Source: DAOTWA01 sp034435955 (GTDB taxonomy: Bacteria; Chloroflexota; Anaerolineae; Anaerolineales; Anaerolineaceae). From it: 40,201 nucleotides of DNA. The position numbers were made by a program, and so were the translations under genes. Under the pieces are notes generated by a model, which ran no database searches, was not told where the DNA came from, and saw nothing but the letters and a program-made list of their open reading frames with translations. Shown here one piece after another: positions 23,680 to 32,510 of this stretch. The stretch spans positions 1 to 40,201 of the forward strand of contig DAOTWA010000026.1 in NCBI GenBank assembly GCA_034435955.1. The letters are read 5' to 3'. The stretch's first letter is position 1; each line of letters starts with the position of its first letter.

Positions 23680-24330
23680 TTATCCCTCCCCCTGCCCGTA
23701 CTCTTCCACGTAGCGGCGGTGGGCGCGCGCCACCTCCTCAGGCGGGATCTCCATCGGTTGACCCAGCTGCAGCGCATAAAACACGGTGCGGGCAGCATCC
23801 TCTACCATCACGGCCGCCTTGACTGCCTCCTCAACGGTCTTGCCGACGGTAAATACGCCGTGGTTGCGCAGCAGGACGGCCGGGCTGGCGCCAATGTTGG
23901 CGATGATCTCGCGCCCGATTTCATCGCCACCGACCTTGGCGTAGCCGGCGCAGGGAATCGGCCCGCCAAACTCGTCGCAGATGGCTGTCAGCACTGCCGG
24001 GATAGGCCGGCCGACGGCGGCGAAGGCGGTAGCAAAAGTGGAGTGCGTGTGCACCACCCCGTTTACATCCGGCCGGTGGCGGTAGACATACACGTGCGCG
24101 TGAGTGTCCGAGGAAGGCCGAAAACGGCCCTCAACCAGTCTCCCCTCCAGATCCACCACCACCATCGTTTCAGGGGTGAGGTCCTCGTAGCGTACACCAC
24201 TCGGTTTGATGACCACCAGGCCGGTCTCGGGGTCACGACCGCTCACATTCCCGCTCGTCCAGGAGACTAGATTATGCCTGGGCAGCTCCTGATGCAGCCG
24301 GCAGACCTCCTCGCGTAATGCCTCGAGCAT
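23680..24330 (-). CDS. araD: L-ribulose-5-phosphate 4-epimerase
   Basis: Class II aldolase-family enzyme that converts L-ribulose 5-phosphate to D-xylulose 5-phosphate. The 216-residue protein shows SGNVSGRD (26-33), KPSG (42-45), SSDTHAHVYVYR (73-84), the zinc pair His94/His96 in VVHTHS, and His157 in LLRNHGVF. Aspartate and phosphate-binding positions fit AraD better than fuculose-phosphate aldolase, and the araB neighbour supports it. Its ribosome binding site overlaps the araB stop (TAAGGAGG) and the start is 10 nt after that stop. Confidence 0.9.
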   Translation of the reverse strand: MLEALREEVCRLHQELPRHNLVSWTSGNVSGRDPETGLVVIKPSGVRYEDLTPETMVVVDLEGRLVEGRFRPSSDTHAHVYVYRHRPDVNGVVHTHSTFATAFAAVGRPIPAVLTAICDEFGGPIPCAGYAKVGGDEIGREIIANIGASPAVLLRNHGVFTVGKTVEEAVKAAVMVEDAARTVFYALQLGQPMEIPPEEVARAHRRYVEEYGQGEG

Positions 24331-24340
24331 TTGCCCCTCC

Positions 24341-26029
24341 TTAGGATCCGCCGACGCCCCGGGCGCGGTCGCGGATGGCTTTGAGGGTTTTCATCACATT
24401 GTTCTCGCCCCGCCCGAAGTAGTCGTGCAGGCGGACGTATTCGGCGTAAAGCTGGTCGTAAACCTTCTTGGCCTCCAAATTAGGCCGATAGACCTCATCT
24501 TTGAGACGGGCCATGTGGCGCGCCGCCTCGAAAATGGTATCGTATCCGCCAGCGGCCTTGCCCGCCGCGACCGCGCCAAACATGGCCGAGCCGAGGGCAG
24601 AAGTCTGGGCGGAGGCGGCCACTTTAAACTCGCGCCCGGTCACATCGGAGTAAATCTGCATCAGCAGCTTGTTCTTTTCGGGCAGACCCCCGCAGGCAAC
24701 CAGCTCGTAGACCGGCACGCCGTAGTTCTCGAAGGCTTCGATGATGACGCGTGTGCCGTAAGCGGTCGCTTCGATTAAAGCGCGGTAGATTTCCTCAGGT
24801 TTGGTGGACAACGTGGCGCCCAGCAGCAGGCCGGTCAGGTCCACGTCCACCAGCACGCTCCGGTTGCCGTTCCACCAGTCCAGGGCCAGCAGGCCACTCT
24901 CGCCGACCTTCAGGCGGGCGGCCTTCTCCTCGAGGAGCTGGTGGATATTCAATCCACGCGCTTCGGCTTCGTGTTCGTAGGCTGCCGGGACGCAGTTCTC
25001 CACGAACCAGGCAAAATGGTCGCCCACGCAGGATTGCCCCGCCTCGTAACCGAACATGCCGGGAAGGATACCATCCTCGACGTAACCGCAGATGCCTGGG
25101 ACGACGTGTTCCTCGGTACCGAGCACCATGTGGCATGTGCTGGTGCCCATGATCATCACCATGCGGCCCGGCTCGGTGACGGTGGCGGCGGGCACCGAGA
25201 CGTGCGCGTCTACATTGGCGATGGCCACCGCCGTTCCGGGCCGCAGGCCGGTCCAGGCGGCGGCTTGCTCGGTTAATCCGCCCGCGCGCTGCCCGATGGA
25301 GCTGATTTTGCGCGACATTTTCTCGTCCACCACATTCTCCAGACGGGGGTCCAGGGCGGCGAAGTATTCTTTGGGCGGAAAGCCCTCGCGCTTGGACCAC
25401 ATGGCCTTGTAACCGGCGGTGCAGGAATTGCGCGTCTCCACGCCGGTGAGCTGCCACACCACCCAATCAGCGGCTTCGATCAACCGGTCGGCGGCGGTGT
25501 AAATCTCGGGGGCTTCATCCAGGATTTGCAGCGTTTTCGAGAAGAACCATTCGGAGGAGATCTTGCCGCCGTAGCGGTCCAGCCAGGTTTGGCCCATTTG
25601 ACGCGCGACCTCGTTGATGCGGTTCGCCTCCGGCTGGGCGGCATGATGCTTCCACAGTTTGACCCACGCATGCGGGTTGGCGCGGTATTGCGGCAGGCGG
25701 CAGAGGGGCGTGCCATCGGCTTTGACGGGCATCATCGTGCAGGCGGTGAAGTCGATGCCCAGGCCGATGACATCGGCGGGATCCACGCCGCCCTGGCGCA
25801 AAACGGCCGGGATGGCGCGCTTGAAGACCTCAATATAATCATCCGGGTCCTGAAGGGCCCAATCCGGCTCCAGGCGCACGCCGCTCTCCGGCAGCTTCTC
25901 GTCGATCACCCCATTGGCGTAGGTATGGACGTAGGTGGCGACCTCTTCACCAGTAGCGACATCTACCAGCAGCGCGCGGCCCGATTCCGTGCCGAAGTCC
26001 ACACCGATGGCATATTTACGGTTGCCCAT
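24341..26029 (-). CDS. araB: Ribulokinase
   Basis: FGGY-family sugar kinase of 562 residues, the normal AraB length. N-terminal phosphate-binding motif GVDFGTESGRALLVD (9-23), the substrate block GLGIDFTACTMMPV, MIMGTSTCHM and GYEAGQSCVGDHFAWF in the middle, and the C-terminal adenosine motif ACGGLPEKNKLLMQIYSD. It phosphorylates L-ribulose (AraB enzymes also accept D-ribulose and related ketopentoses). GGAGGAAGAC precedes the ATG. It lies 65 nt after the dehydrogenase gene and is followed at once by araD. No araA isomerase is in the window. Confidence 0.95.
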   Translation of the reverse strand: MGNRKYAIGVDFGTESGRALLVDVATGEEVATYVHTYANGVIDEKLPESGVRLEPDWALQDPDDYIEVFKRAIPAVLRQGGVDPADVIGLGIDFTACTMMPVKADGTPLCRLPQYRANPHAWVKLWKHHAAQPEANRINEVARQMGQTWLDRYGGKISSEWFFSKTLQILDEAPEIYTAADRLIEAADWVVWQLTGVETRNSCTAGYKAMWSKREGFPPKEYFAALDPRLENVVDEKMSRKISSIGQRAGGLTEQAAAWTGLRPGTAVAIANVDAHVSVPAATVTEPGRMVMIMGTSTCHMVLGTEEHVVPGICGYVEDGILPGMFGYEAGQSCVGDHFAWFVENCVPAAYEHEAEARGLNIHQLLEEKAARLKVGESGLLALDWWNGNRSVLVDVDLTGLLLGATLSTKPEEIYRALIEATAYGTRVIIEAFENYGVPVYELVACGGLPEKNKLLMQIYSDVTGREFKVAASAQTSALGSAMFGAVAAGKAAGGYDTIFEAARHMARLKDEVYRPNLEAKKVYDQLYAEYVRLHDYFGRGENNVMKTLKAIRDRARGVGGS

Positions 26030-26094
26030 GTCTTCCTCCGCAAGACGGAATTATAGAAGATTCCCGTGAGTCCGGCGAACTGGAGTGCACAGGC

Positions 26095-27105
26095 TCAGGG
26101 TTCGATGACGATCTTTAACCCCTCGCGCTGCGAGGCGAGCTGAAAAGCCTGCGGCGCCTGGTCGAGGGGAAAGCGATGGGTGATCAGAGAATGCAGATTC
26201 ACCCGGTGAGCAGCAGCCAGCTCGATCGTACGCGGGTAGACGTGGTTCATGCGCCGCACGATGCGCACGGTCAGCTCTTTACGGCGGGCAGAGGAGGCGG
26301 TGAAGGCGTAGCGGTCGTCCGAAGGGATGCCCACGACGGTGACCTGGCCGCCGGGTCTGGCGGCCTGGACGGCGGCTTCGAGCGCATCGGCATCCCCGGC
26401 GGCTTCAAAGGCGATGTCCAAACCGCGCTGGCCCGCTGCCGCCCAGATAGCGGCGTGGTCGGTCGTGTCTTCCACGAGGAAAGTACGGTCGGCGCCGCAG
26501 CTTTCAGCCGCTTCGAGACGGTGGGGAAGGCGGTCGGTGGCAATGATATGGGAAGCACCGCTGGCGCGCAGCAATTGAATGATCAGCAAGCCGATCGGTC
26601 CGCAACCAAAGACGCCCACGCTCATACCGGCGCGCAGCGGGCTGAGATCGAGCGCGTAGAGGGCAACGCCCAGCGGTTCGAGCATGGCACCGTCCAGCGC
26701 GTCTAAAGGCTCGGGCAGCGGGTAGAGATTAGCCGCCGGCCAGGCGAGGAGCGTACGGAGGGCGCCATCCATTTCACCATGACCGGCAAAGTGCATGTTG
26801 ACGCACAGGTTCTGCCGGCCGGTGAGACACCACTCGCAGCGGCCGCACGGCACAGCCGGGTCGACCGCTACCAACCGGCCGCGCAGCGGACCGCTCTCCA
26901 CCACCCCGGCGAACTCATGGCCGAGGATCAACGGGTGGGCGATGTGCGCATCGCCGATGCCGGCTTCGTTGAACCAGTGGAGATCCGATCCACAGATGCC
27001 GACGGCAGAGACACGAACAAGCTCCTCGTCGGAAGCGGGTATAGGATCAGCCTCTTGGTGAAGGAGGAGCTGGCCGGGAGCATGCAGGCGTAGAGCTTGT
27101 ATCAT
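26095..27105 (-). CDS. Zinc-dependent polyol-type dehydrogenase (MDR family)
   Basis: A 336-residue medium-chain dehydrogenase. Catalytic zinc ligands Cys38, His63-Glu64 and Glu143; structural zinc Cys87, 90, 93, 101; NAD-binding GVFGCGPIG (164-172) followed by an Asp (ATDR) that favours NAD over NADP. The set resembles sorbitol, L-idonate and L-threonine dehydrogenases. As the first gene of an operon with araB and araD but no isomerase, it most likely oxidises a pentitol (for example L-arabitol or ribitol) to the ketopentose used by AraB. That substrate is inference. AAGGA stands five bases before the ATG. Confidence 0.85.
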   Translation of the reverse strand: MIQALRLHAPGQLLLHQEADPIPASDEELVRVSAVGICGSDLHWFNEAGIGDAHIAHPLILGHEFAGVVESGPLRGRLVAVDPAVPCGRCEWCLTGRQNLCVNMHFAGHGEMDGALRTLLAWPAANLYPLPEPLDALDGAMLEPLGVALYALDLSPLRAGMSVGVFGCGPIGLLIIQLLRASGASHIIATDRLPHRLEAAESCGADRTFLVEDTTDHAAIWAAAGQRGLDIAFEAAGDADALEAAVQAARPGGQVTVVGIPSDDRYAFTASSARRKELTVRIVRRMNHVYPRTIELAAAHRVNLHSLITHRFPLDQAPQAFQLASQREGLKIVIEP

Positions 27106-27127
27106 GGGTATCCTTGGCTGGAATTTT

Positions 27128-27152
27128 TGTTACCGATAACGGGAACGATAAC
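27128..27152. promoter_or_regulatory. LacI-family-type operator, two half-overlapping sites
   Basis: GTTACCGATAAC (27129-27140) is a near-palindrome of the type bound by LacI/GalR-family repressors (it closely resembles the GntR/IdnR operator of E. coli). A second CGATAAC occurs 12 bp further (27146-27152). The sites span the predicted transcription start of the dehydrogenase-araB-araD operon, a position expected for repression. The regulator gene is not in this window. Confidence 0.7.
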
Positions 27153-27181
27153 AATATAGCAAATTCGAAGATGCTTGTCAA
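27153..27181 (-). promoter_or_regulatory. Sigma-70 promoter of dehydrogenase-araB-araD operon
   Basis: Minus strand: perfect -35 TTGACA (27176-27181), exactly 17 nt spacer, -10 TATATT (27153-27158, 5 of 6). The start would be near 27146, about 40 nt before the ATG, inside the operator. Confidence 0.85.
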
Positions 27182-27369
27182 ACGAATTGTGTCCACCAAC
27201 ACGGGAAGAATATCATCTGGAAACAGCGCAAGAAACGGATTACTATTATTATATAGGTTTACCAAGCATAGCTCTTCTTTTGGCCGCCCGGCCCACTCGG
27301 ACCGGATAGCGATGAATCTAAATTGGCTGCATAGGCAGCACACAAAACTCATCTGGAAAGGAACGGATC

Positions 27370-28503
27370 ATGGTCAAACCGAATGCCAGTTATCAGGCTG
27401 AACCGCAAAGCGCGGTCCATCGGGTGCATAACTTCAATCCAGGGCCGGCGGTTTTACCGCTGCCGGTGCTGGAACAGGCCCAGGCCGAGATGCTGGATTA
27501 CCATGGCACCGGCATGTCGGTCATGGAGATAAGTCACCGCTCAGCCGAATTTGAGGCCCTGATTCAGCAGGCAGAAGCGGATTTACGCGAACTGATGGGC
27601 ATCCCTGCAAACTATAAGGTAATGTTCCTGCAAGGCGGAGCCAGTCTACAGTTCGCCATGGAGCCGATGAACCTGCGGCCTGCCGGTGCGAGCGCGGATT
27701 ATATTGTCACCGGCTCGTGGAGCCGTACGGCTTTCAAAGAGGCGCAGAAGTTGGGGGCGACGCGCGCGGCCGCAAATTTGGAAGCCGTCAATTACAACCG
27801 CCTGCCGACGCAAAGTGAATTGCAACTGGATCCCAAAGCCGCTTATCTGCACTTCACATCCAATGAGACCATCCATGGGGTGGAATGGAAAGAGGAGCCG
27901 ATCCCGCCCGATGGCGTGCCGCTGGCCTGCGATATGTCCTCAGATCTGATCAGCCGGCCGGTGGACGTAAGCAAATACGGGCTGATCTACGGCGGCGCAC
28001 AGAAGAACGCTGGTCCGGCGGGAGTGACCATCGTGATCATCCGCGAAGACCTCCTGGAGCGCGTGCCGGCCAATTTGCCGGCCATGCTGGATTATAAGCT
28101 GCTGGCGGAAAGCGGTTCCCTGCACAACACGCCGCCGTGCTTTGCCATCTACATCGTCGGGTTGGTGCTGCAGTGGCTGAAAGGCATCGGCGGCCTTGAG
28201 GAAATGGCCAGGCGCAATCGGGCCAAAGCAGAGCTGGTGTACAAGACGATCGATGAGAGCGGGGGATTCTATCGCGGCCACGCCGAGCCGGGAAGCCGTT
28301 CCCTGATGAATATCCCCTTCCGCCTGCCAACCGAAGACCTGGAGAAGCAGTTCGTAAAAGAATCCACCGCGGCGGGATTGATCGGCTTGAAGGGGCACCG
28401 CTCCGTGGGCGGCTTGCGCGCGTCGCTGTACAATGCACTGACGCTCGAGTCCGTGCAGGCGCTGGTCGATTTCATGAAGGAGTTTCAGAAGAAAAACGGG
28501 TAA
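27370..28503 (+). CDS. serC: Phosphoserine aminotransferase
   Basis: PLP-dependent class V aminotransferase that makes 3-phosphoserine from 3-phosphohydroxypyruvate and glutamate in serine synthesis (and acts in pyridoxal phosphate synthesis in some bacteria). The 377-residue protein has NFNPGPAVLP (21-30), GMSVMEISHRS (48-58), QGGASLQF (88-95), the PLP-binding Lys212 in YGGAQKNAGPAG, and the C-terminal HRSVGGLRASLYNA. AAGGA lies seven bases before the ATG. It stands alone, divergent from the dehydrogenase operon and followed by a strong hairpin. No serA or serB is seen here. Confidence 0.95.
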   Translation: MVKPNASYQAEPQSAVHRVHNFNPGPAVLPLPVLEQAQAEMLDYHGTGMSVMEISHRSAEFEALIQQAEADLRELMGIPANYKVMFLQGGASLQFAMEPMNLRPAGASADYIVTGSWSRTAFKEAQKLGATRAAANLEAVNYNRLPTQSELQLDPKAAYLHFTSNETIHGVEWKEEPIPPDGVPLACDMSSDLISRPVDVSKYGLIYGGAQKNAGPAGVTIVIIREDLLERVPANLPAMLDYKLLAESGSLHNTPPCFAIYIVGLVLQWLKGIGGLEEMARRNRAKAELVYKTIDESGGFYRGHAEPGSRSLMNIPFRLPTEDLEKQFVKESTAAGLIGLKGHRSVGGLRASLYNALTLESVQALVDFMKEFQKKNG

Positions 28504-28509
28504 GGGACA

Positions 28510-28542
28510 CCCTCGTCCAACCCCCATCCCCTTTCCTCTCCC
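28510..28542 (+). repeat. Intergenic C-rich repeat, copy 1
   Basis: 33-nt block (begins CCCTCGTCCAACCCCCATCC) that recurs at 33465-33497 with one difference. It forms the 5' arm of the serC terminator hairpin. Confidence 0.8.
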
Positions 28543-28573
28543 AAAACAGGGAGTAGGGAGGGGGATTTTATTT
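28525..28573 (+). terminator. Terminator of serC
   Basis: A long C-rich arm (ending CTCCC at 28542) pairs with a G-rich arm (GGGAG from 28549 to about 28566) around the loop AAAACA, with a few mismatches, followed by TTTTATTTTAG. Confidence 0.65.
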
Positions 28574-28599
28574 TAGTGGGTAAGAGTGACTTTTGGCAG

Positions 28600-28627
28600 T
28601 TGACAGACAGGTAATTATTAATATGAT
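28600..28627 (+). promoter_or_regulatory. Promoter of BMP-type ABC importer
   Basis: Perfect -35 TTGACA (28600-28605), 16-nt spacer, -10 TATGAT (28622-28627, 5 of 6). Start near 28634, about 60 nt before the lipoprotein ATG. An inverted repeat ACAGG-6 nt-CCTGT (28636-28651) lies at the predicted start and could be an operator. Confidence 0.7.
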
Positions 28628-28695
28628 TAACATGTACAGGCTATGTCCTGTTGTCCCATTTAAACCTTTCCAACAAAATAATCAAGGAGGAGAAA

Positions 28696-29718
28696 ATGTT
28701 CAAGGCCAAGTACTTTTGGGTAATGGCTCTGGTTGTCCTCTCAATGGTTCTGACGCAGTGTACGCCAGCAGCCACTCCCGCCGCGCCTACACAGGCTCCC
28801 ACGGCGGCGAAGACCTACAAGCTCGCAGCCATCCTACCGGGCGTGATCACCGATGCTGATTACAACACACTGGCCTATGTGGGTATCAGCGAGTTGGAAA
28901 AGGCGACCGGAATAAAAACGGCCTACTCGGAAAGTGTGCCTGTCCCGGACGTAGACCGGGCGATGCGCGAATACATCGATAGCGGCTTCAATATTATTTG
29001 GACTCACGGCGGCCAATTTGTCAACCAGACCGTGGAGCTGGCGCGTCAGTTCCCCGATGTGGAATTCATCGCTGAAGGCGATGCACCCGTTAACAATCCG
29101 CCTGCCAACCTGTGGTTCATTGACCGCAACTTCCAGGTTGGCTTCTATGCTATTGGCGCGCTGGCAGCAAAGCAAACCAAGACCGGAAAAATTGGATACA
29201 TCGGTGGCCAGACCCTGCCGTTTTCGTACGCGGAAGTTCACGCGATCCAACAAGCGTTGAAGGATATGAACTCGACCGCGGATCTGAAGGCAGTATGGGT
29301 TGGCGATTTCAACGATCCCACTAAGGCTCGTCAGGTTGCGGATGCGCTGATTGGTGAAGGCTGCGACGTTCTGATGGGCTCGCTTAATCTTGGGATGTTC
29401 GGTGTGTTCGAGTCGGTCAAGGCCGCGTCAACCAAGATATGGGTGACGGCTAAATATACCGATAAAACGGCCTATGCGCCGGCTAACTATCTTACCTCGG
29501 TGCTGTACGATTTCTCCGGACCGCTGAAGGATATCGTCGGCAAGATACAGGCGGGTGAAAAGAGCGGCTACTACCCGTTGGGGTTTGCCACTGGCGTAGC
29601 GCTTCAGTCGCCATTAAAGAATGTGGCCCCAGAAGTCCAATCTGAAATGGACGCTATTGTCGCCGACCTGAAGTCCGGAAAGATCCAGGTGGTCAAGGAC
29701 ATCAGCGAAGTTAAGTGA
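28696..29718 (+). CDS. BMP-family ABC transporter lipoprotein (nucleoside-type binding protein)
   Basis: A 340-residue secreted lipoprotein: basic N-terminus, hydrophobic h-region and lipobox LTQC with Cys22 as the lipid anchor, then an Ala/Pro/Thr linker. The mature part matches the BMP (PnrA/Med) family: KLAAILPGVITDADYN, a TGIKTAYSE region, IWTHGGQFVNQTVELARQFPDVEF, GKIGYIGGQTLPF and a C-terminal DFSGPLKDIVGKIQAGEKSG stretch. Family members bind purine nucleosides; some bind other small molecules, so the ligand is not certain. GGAGGAG is five bases before the ATG. First gene of a four-gene importer operon. Confidence 0.92.
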   Translation: MFKAKYFWVMALVVLSMVLTQCTPAATPAAPTQAPTAAKTYKLAAILPGVITDADYNTLAYVGISELEKATGIKTAYSESVPVPDVDRAMREYIDSGFNIIWTHGGQFVNQTVELARQFPDVEFIAEGDAPVNNPPANLWFIDRNFQVGFYAIGALAAKQTKTGKIGYIGGQTLPFSYAEVHAIQQALKDMNSTADLKAVWVGDFNDPTKARQVADALIGEGCDVLMGSLNLGMFGVFESVKAASTKIWVTAKYTDKTAYAPANYLTSVLYDFSGPLKDIVGKIQAGEKSGYYPLGFATGVALQSPLKNVAPEVQSEMDAIVADLKSGKIQVVKDISEVK

Positions 29719-29791
29719 CATATTCACCGGGCGAGGCCGGGCACTCTCAAAAGGGAGCACGCAATTCTTTTGTTACGCTTGTTCACCCTCT

Positions 29792-29820
29792 CACCCCCAT
29801 CTTCTAAGGAGATGGGGGTG
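29792..29820 (+). repeat. Intergenic hairpin between binding protein and ATPase genes
   Basis: Perfect 11-bp stem CACCCCCATCT (29792-29802) with AGATGGGGGTG (29810-29820), 7-nt loop, no T-run after it. The arms resemble the repeats at 28510 and 33465. It sits in the 208-nt gap inside the importer operon, where a stem-loop can protect the upstream mRNA so that the binding protein is made in excess. Confidence 0.6.
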
Positions 29821-29926
29821 GGACTGAGCGTAGATCGCCCTCCGGAATGTCCGCCAATTCTTGCACCTAGAGCTTGCGGGTTGTATTCTCTTTCCCGCGA
29901 ACCGGGTGATCAAATAGGTCGTGCAT

Positions 29927-31477
29927 ATGGACGATGAAGCGATTGTTGAGCTGAGAGACATTCGCAAGTCTTTCGATGCAAATGTGGCTCTGGATGGTGT
30001 TTCTCTATCACTCCTGCGCGCGGAGATTCACGGCTTATTGGGGGGCAATGGAGCCGGCAAGACTACGCTAATGAACATTCTTTACGGCCTGTACCGTAAG
30101 GATAGCGGCGAAATCTTGATTCGCGGCCAGAAGGTAAATATTCAATCACCGCGCGATGCTATCCAACATAAAATCGGGATGGTGCACCAGCATTTCTTAC
30201 AAATCGGCTCCTATACAGTATTGGAAAATATCGTCCTGGGCACCGAGGTGGCTCACCGTTTTACGATGAACCTAGAGGAAGAGGCCAGGAAGGTGCAAAA
30301 CCTGTGCGAGCGCTTCGGCCTGCAGGTGGACGTCAAAGCCACCCTGGATACCTTACCGATCGGCACTCGCCAAAAAGTGGAAATCCTCAAAGCATTATAC
30401 CGGGGGGTTGAGGTGCTCATCCTGGACGAGCCGACTACCAATCTGACCCCTCAGGAAGTAGATACACTGTTCGAATCACTGCGGGAAATGGTCAAAGAGG
30501 GGATGAGCATTGTGTTCATCACCCACAAGCTACGCGAGGTAATGGGCATCTGTGACCGGATTACGATCCTGCGCGAGGGGCGGAAAATCACTTCCATGTT
30601 ACGCTCCGATGCTTCGGAAGAGCTGTTCGTGCGAGCCATGGTTGGGGAGGATATGAACATCGAGAAGAGCGTTTTTTTCGCTCGCGAAACATACGCAACA
30701 GCGTCTGTGGACAGGACTTTCACCCCTATCCTCGAGCTCAAGAATCTCCAGCTCGTCAGCAAGGAAGGCGTGCCTTTATTGAAGGACATCAATGTGGCCG
30801 TTTACCCGGGGGAGATTCTCGGGGTGGCGGGCGTGGCCGGCAACGGCCAGCATGAACTGGCCGAATGTGCGGCCGGCGTGGTCAGGCCGACCGGCGGGCG
30901 TATCTGGATGGACGGTGAAGATGTGACCGGAGCATCCATAGCCGACCTGGCAGCGAAGGGCTTGGCGTACATTCCGGAAGACCGCTTGCACGATGGATTT
31001 TTACCGCGAGCGAATGTGGCCCAAAATCTGATCCTGGGCTACCACCGTCTGCAGCCTTACAGTGATGGACGTTTTATCGATTGGAAGACGGTATTCCAAA
31101 AGTCGCGTGAATTCATTCAGGAATACAACATCAAGACAGGCGGACCACAGGATCCGGGTGGAAATCTTTCCGGCGGCAACATCCAGCGGGTGATGATCGC
31201 GAGAGCATTTTCCATGCCCTGCAAACTGCTGGTGGCACACAATCCCACGCGCGGCCTGGACATTGCGTCGATGGATTTTGTTTACCGAAAGCTGCTCGAA
31301 CGAAAGAATCGGCGCAATGCCACGCTTCTGATCTCCGAAGATCTGGATGAACTTATGCTGATGAGCGACCGCATCGCCGTGATTTACCGCGGACAAATTC
31401 TGGACGTGCTGGAGCGCAGCCGATTCGACAAATATACGATCGGCCGTCTGATGAGCGGCATCCGGGAGGTAGCGTAA
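29927..31477 (+). CDS. Nucleoside-type ABC importer ATPase, two fused ATPase domains
   Basis: A 516-residue protein with two ABC domains, as in sugar (RbsA) and nucleoside (YufO/BmpC-type) importers. Domain 1 has Walker A GGNGAGKTT (39-47), Q-loop HQHFLQIG, the signature region LPIGTRQKVEILKAL and Walker B VLILDEPTTNLTP. Domain 2 has the degenerate Walker A GVAGNGQHEL and the signature LSGGNIQRVMIARAF, with Walker B LLVAHNPTRGLD in which the catalytic Glu is replaced by Asn; one degenerate site is usual for this family. The start is ATG 29927 or GTG 29921; the ribosome binding site (AGGT) is weak. Confidence 0.93.
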   Translation: MDDEAIVELRDIRKSFDANVALDGVSLSLLRAEIHGLLGGNGAGKTTLMNILYGLYRKDSGEILIRGQKVNIQSPRDAIQHKIGMVHQHFLQIGSYTVLENIVLGTEVAHRFTMNLEEEARKVQNLCERFGLQVDVKATLDTLPIGTRQKVEILKALYRGVEVLILDEPTTNLTPQEVDTLFESLREMVKEGMSIVFITHKLREVMGICDRITILREGRKITSMLRSDASEELFVRAMVGEDMNIEKSVFFARETYATASVDRTFTPILELKNLQLVSKEGVPLLKDINVAVYPGEILGVAGVAGNGQHELAECAAGVVRPTGGRIWMDGEDVTGASIADLAAKGLAYIPEDRLHDGFLPRANVAQNLILGYHRLQPYSDGRFIDWKTVFQKSREFIQEYNIKTGGPQDPGGNLSGGNIQRVMIARAFSMPCKLLVAHNPTRGLDIASMDFVYRKLLERKNRRNATLLISEDLDELMLMSDRIAVIYRGQILDVLERSRFDKYTIGRLMSGIREVA

Positions 31478-31499
31478 ACAAACGGATTGGATTACCAAA

Positions 31500-32507
31500 A
31501 TGATGCCTGTCAGAAGAATAATCCCCTATTTGATTGCTATCGCAGCATCCTTTGCTGCAGCAGGTATCTTCATTGCCGCGATGGGTTTCGACGTCGGGCG
31601 GGCTTACGCCACCATTCTGTTCACCTCGTTCCGCACACCGAATGGCTTCGTGCAAACACTGCTCAAGTTCATTCCGCTGACGTTGCAGGCCCTGGCTTTC
31701 ACCGTGCCGTTGTCGGCCGGCAAATTCAACATTGGCGGAGAGGGTCAGATGATCGTGGGGGCCATTGGGGCAGCGGCGGTGGGCATCCTGTTTCCGGAAC
31801 TGCCGATTTACCTTTTGGTACCATTGGTCATTCTGGCGGGTGTACTGGCAGGGGCCCTGTGGGGCCTGATCCCGGCCTGGCTGCTTTACCGCTTCAATAT
31901 CAACGAAATCCTTACCACTGTACTATTGAATTTCGTTTCTTTCGCCCTGATCGACATAGCGGCAACCGGTCCGTGGCGCGATCCGGCGGCTGGCCATCCG
32001 ACGACCATACCCATCAGTGCGAGCGGTTATCTACCCATGCTGATTAGAGAGCCGCCGCTGCACTCGGGGCTGATCCTGGCAGTGTTGGTGGTCGCCGCCG
32101 TTTACATCTTCACCTCACGCACGGTCAGCGGTTATGAGCTGGTGGCGACGGGCGCCAATCCGGGCGCCGCAGCGGTCTTTGGTATCAACGTGCGGCGTAT
32201 GTTCGTTTTGTCTCTAGTGATGGCGGGCGCCATAGCCGGGCTTTCGGGCGCCATCGAAGTGGCCGGGGTGCAGCATCGATTGATTGTCGGCCTGCAATCC
32301 AATTTTCTGGTGCTTGGATTGATCATCGGTTTGATCGCTAAAGGGAATAACCTGGCGGTACCGTTCGTGGCGTTTTTCATTGCAGTTCTGGAGGTCGGCG
32401 CGAGTGCGATGCAACGCACGTTGATGATACCGGTGGAAATGGTCTTCATCGTTGAGGCGCTGGTCCTTCTGTTCGTGCTGCTTTCCGATGTTGTGCGCAG
32501 GAGGTAA
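31500..32507 (+). CDS. Nucleoside-type ABC importer permease 1
   Basis: A 335-residue inner-membrane permease of the branched-chain/RbsC-like superfamily, nucleoside subgroup (YufP/BmpB-type). It has about 8-10 hydrophobic helices, the segment KFIPLTLQALAFTVPLSAGKFNIGGEGQM, spanning about residues 56-84, and the coupling-helix block YELVATGANPGAAAVFGINVRRM. It follows the ATPase gene by 22 nt and is followed by the second permease after 3 nt. The ribosome binding site is weak; the ATG is doubled (31500 and 31503). Confidence 0.93.
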   Translation: MMPVRRIIPYLIAIAASFAAAGIFIAAMGFDVGRAYATILFTSFRTPNGFVQTLLKFIPLTLQALAFTVPLSAGKFNIGGEGQMIVGAIGAAAVGILFPELPIYLLVPLVILAGVLAGALWGLIPAWLLYRFNINEILTTVLLNFVSFALIDIAATGPWRDPAAGHPTTIPISASGYLPMLIREPPLHSGLILAVLVVAAVYIFTSRTVSGYELVATGANPGAAAVFGINVRRMFVLSLVMAGAIAGLSGAIEVAGVQHRLIVGLQSNFLVLGLIIGLIAKGNNLAVPFVAFFIAVLEVGASAMQRTLMIPVEMVFIVEALVLLFVLLSDVVRRR

Positions 32508-32510
32508 GGG

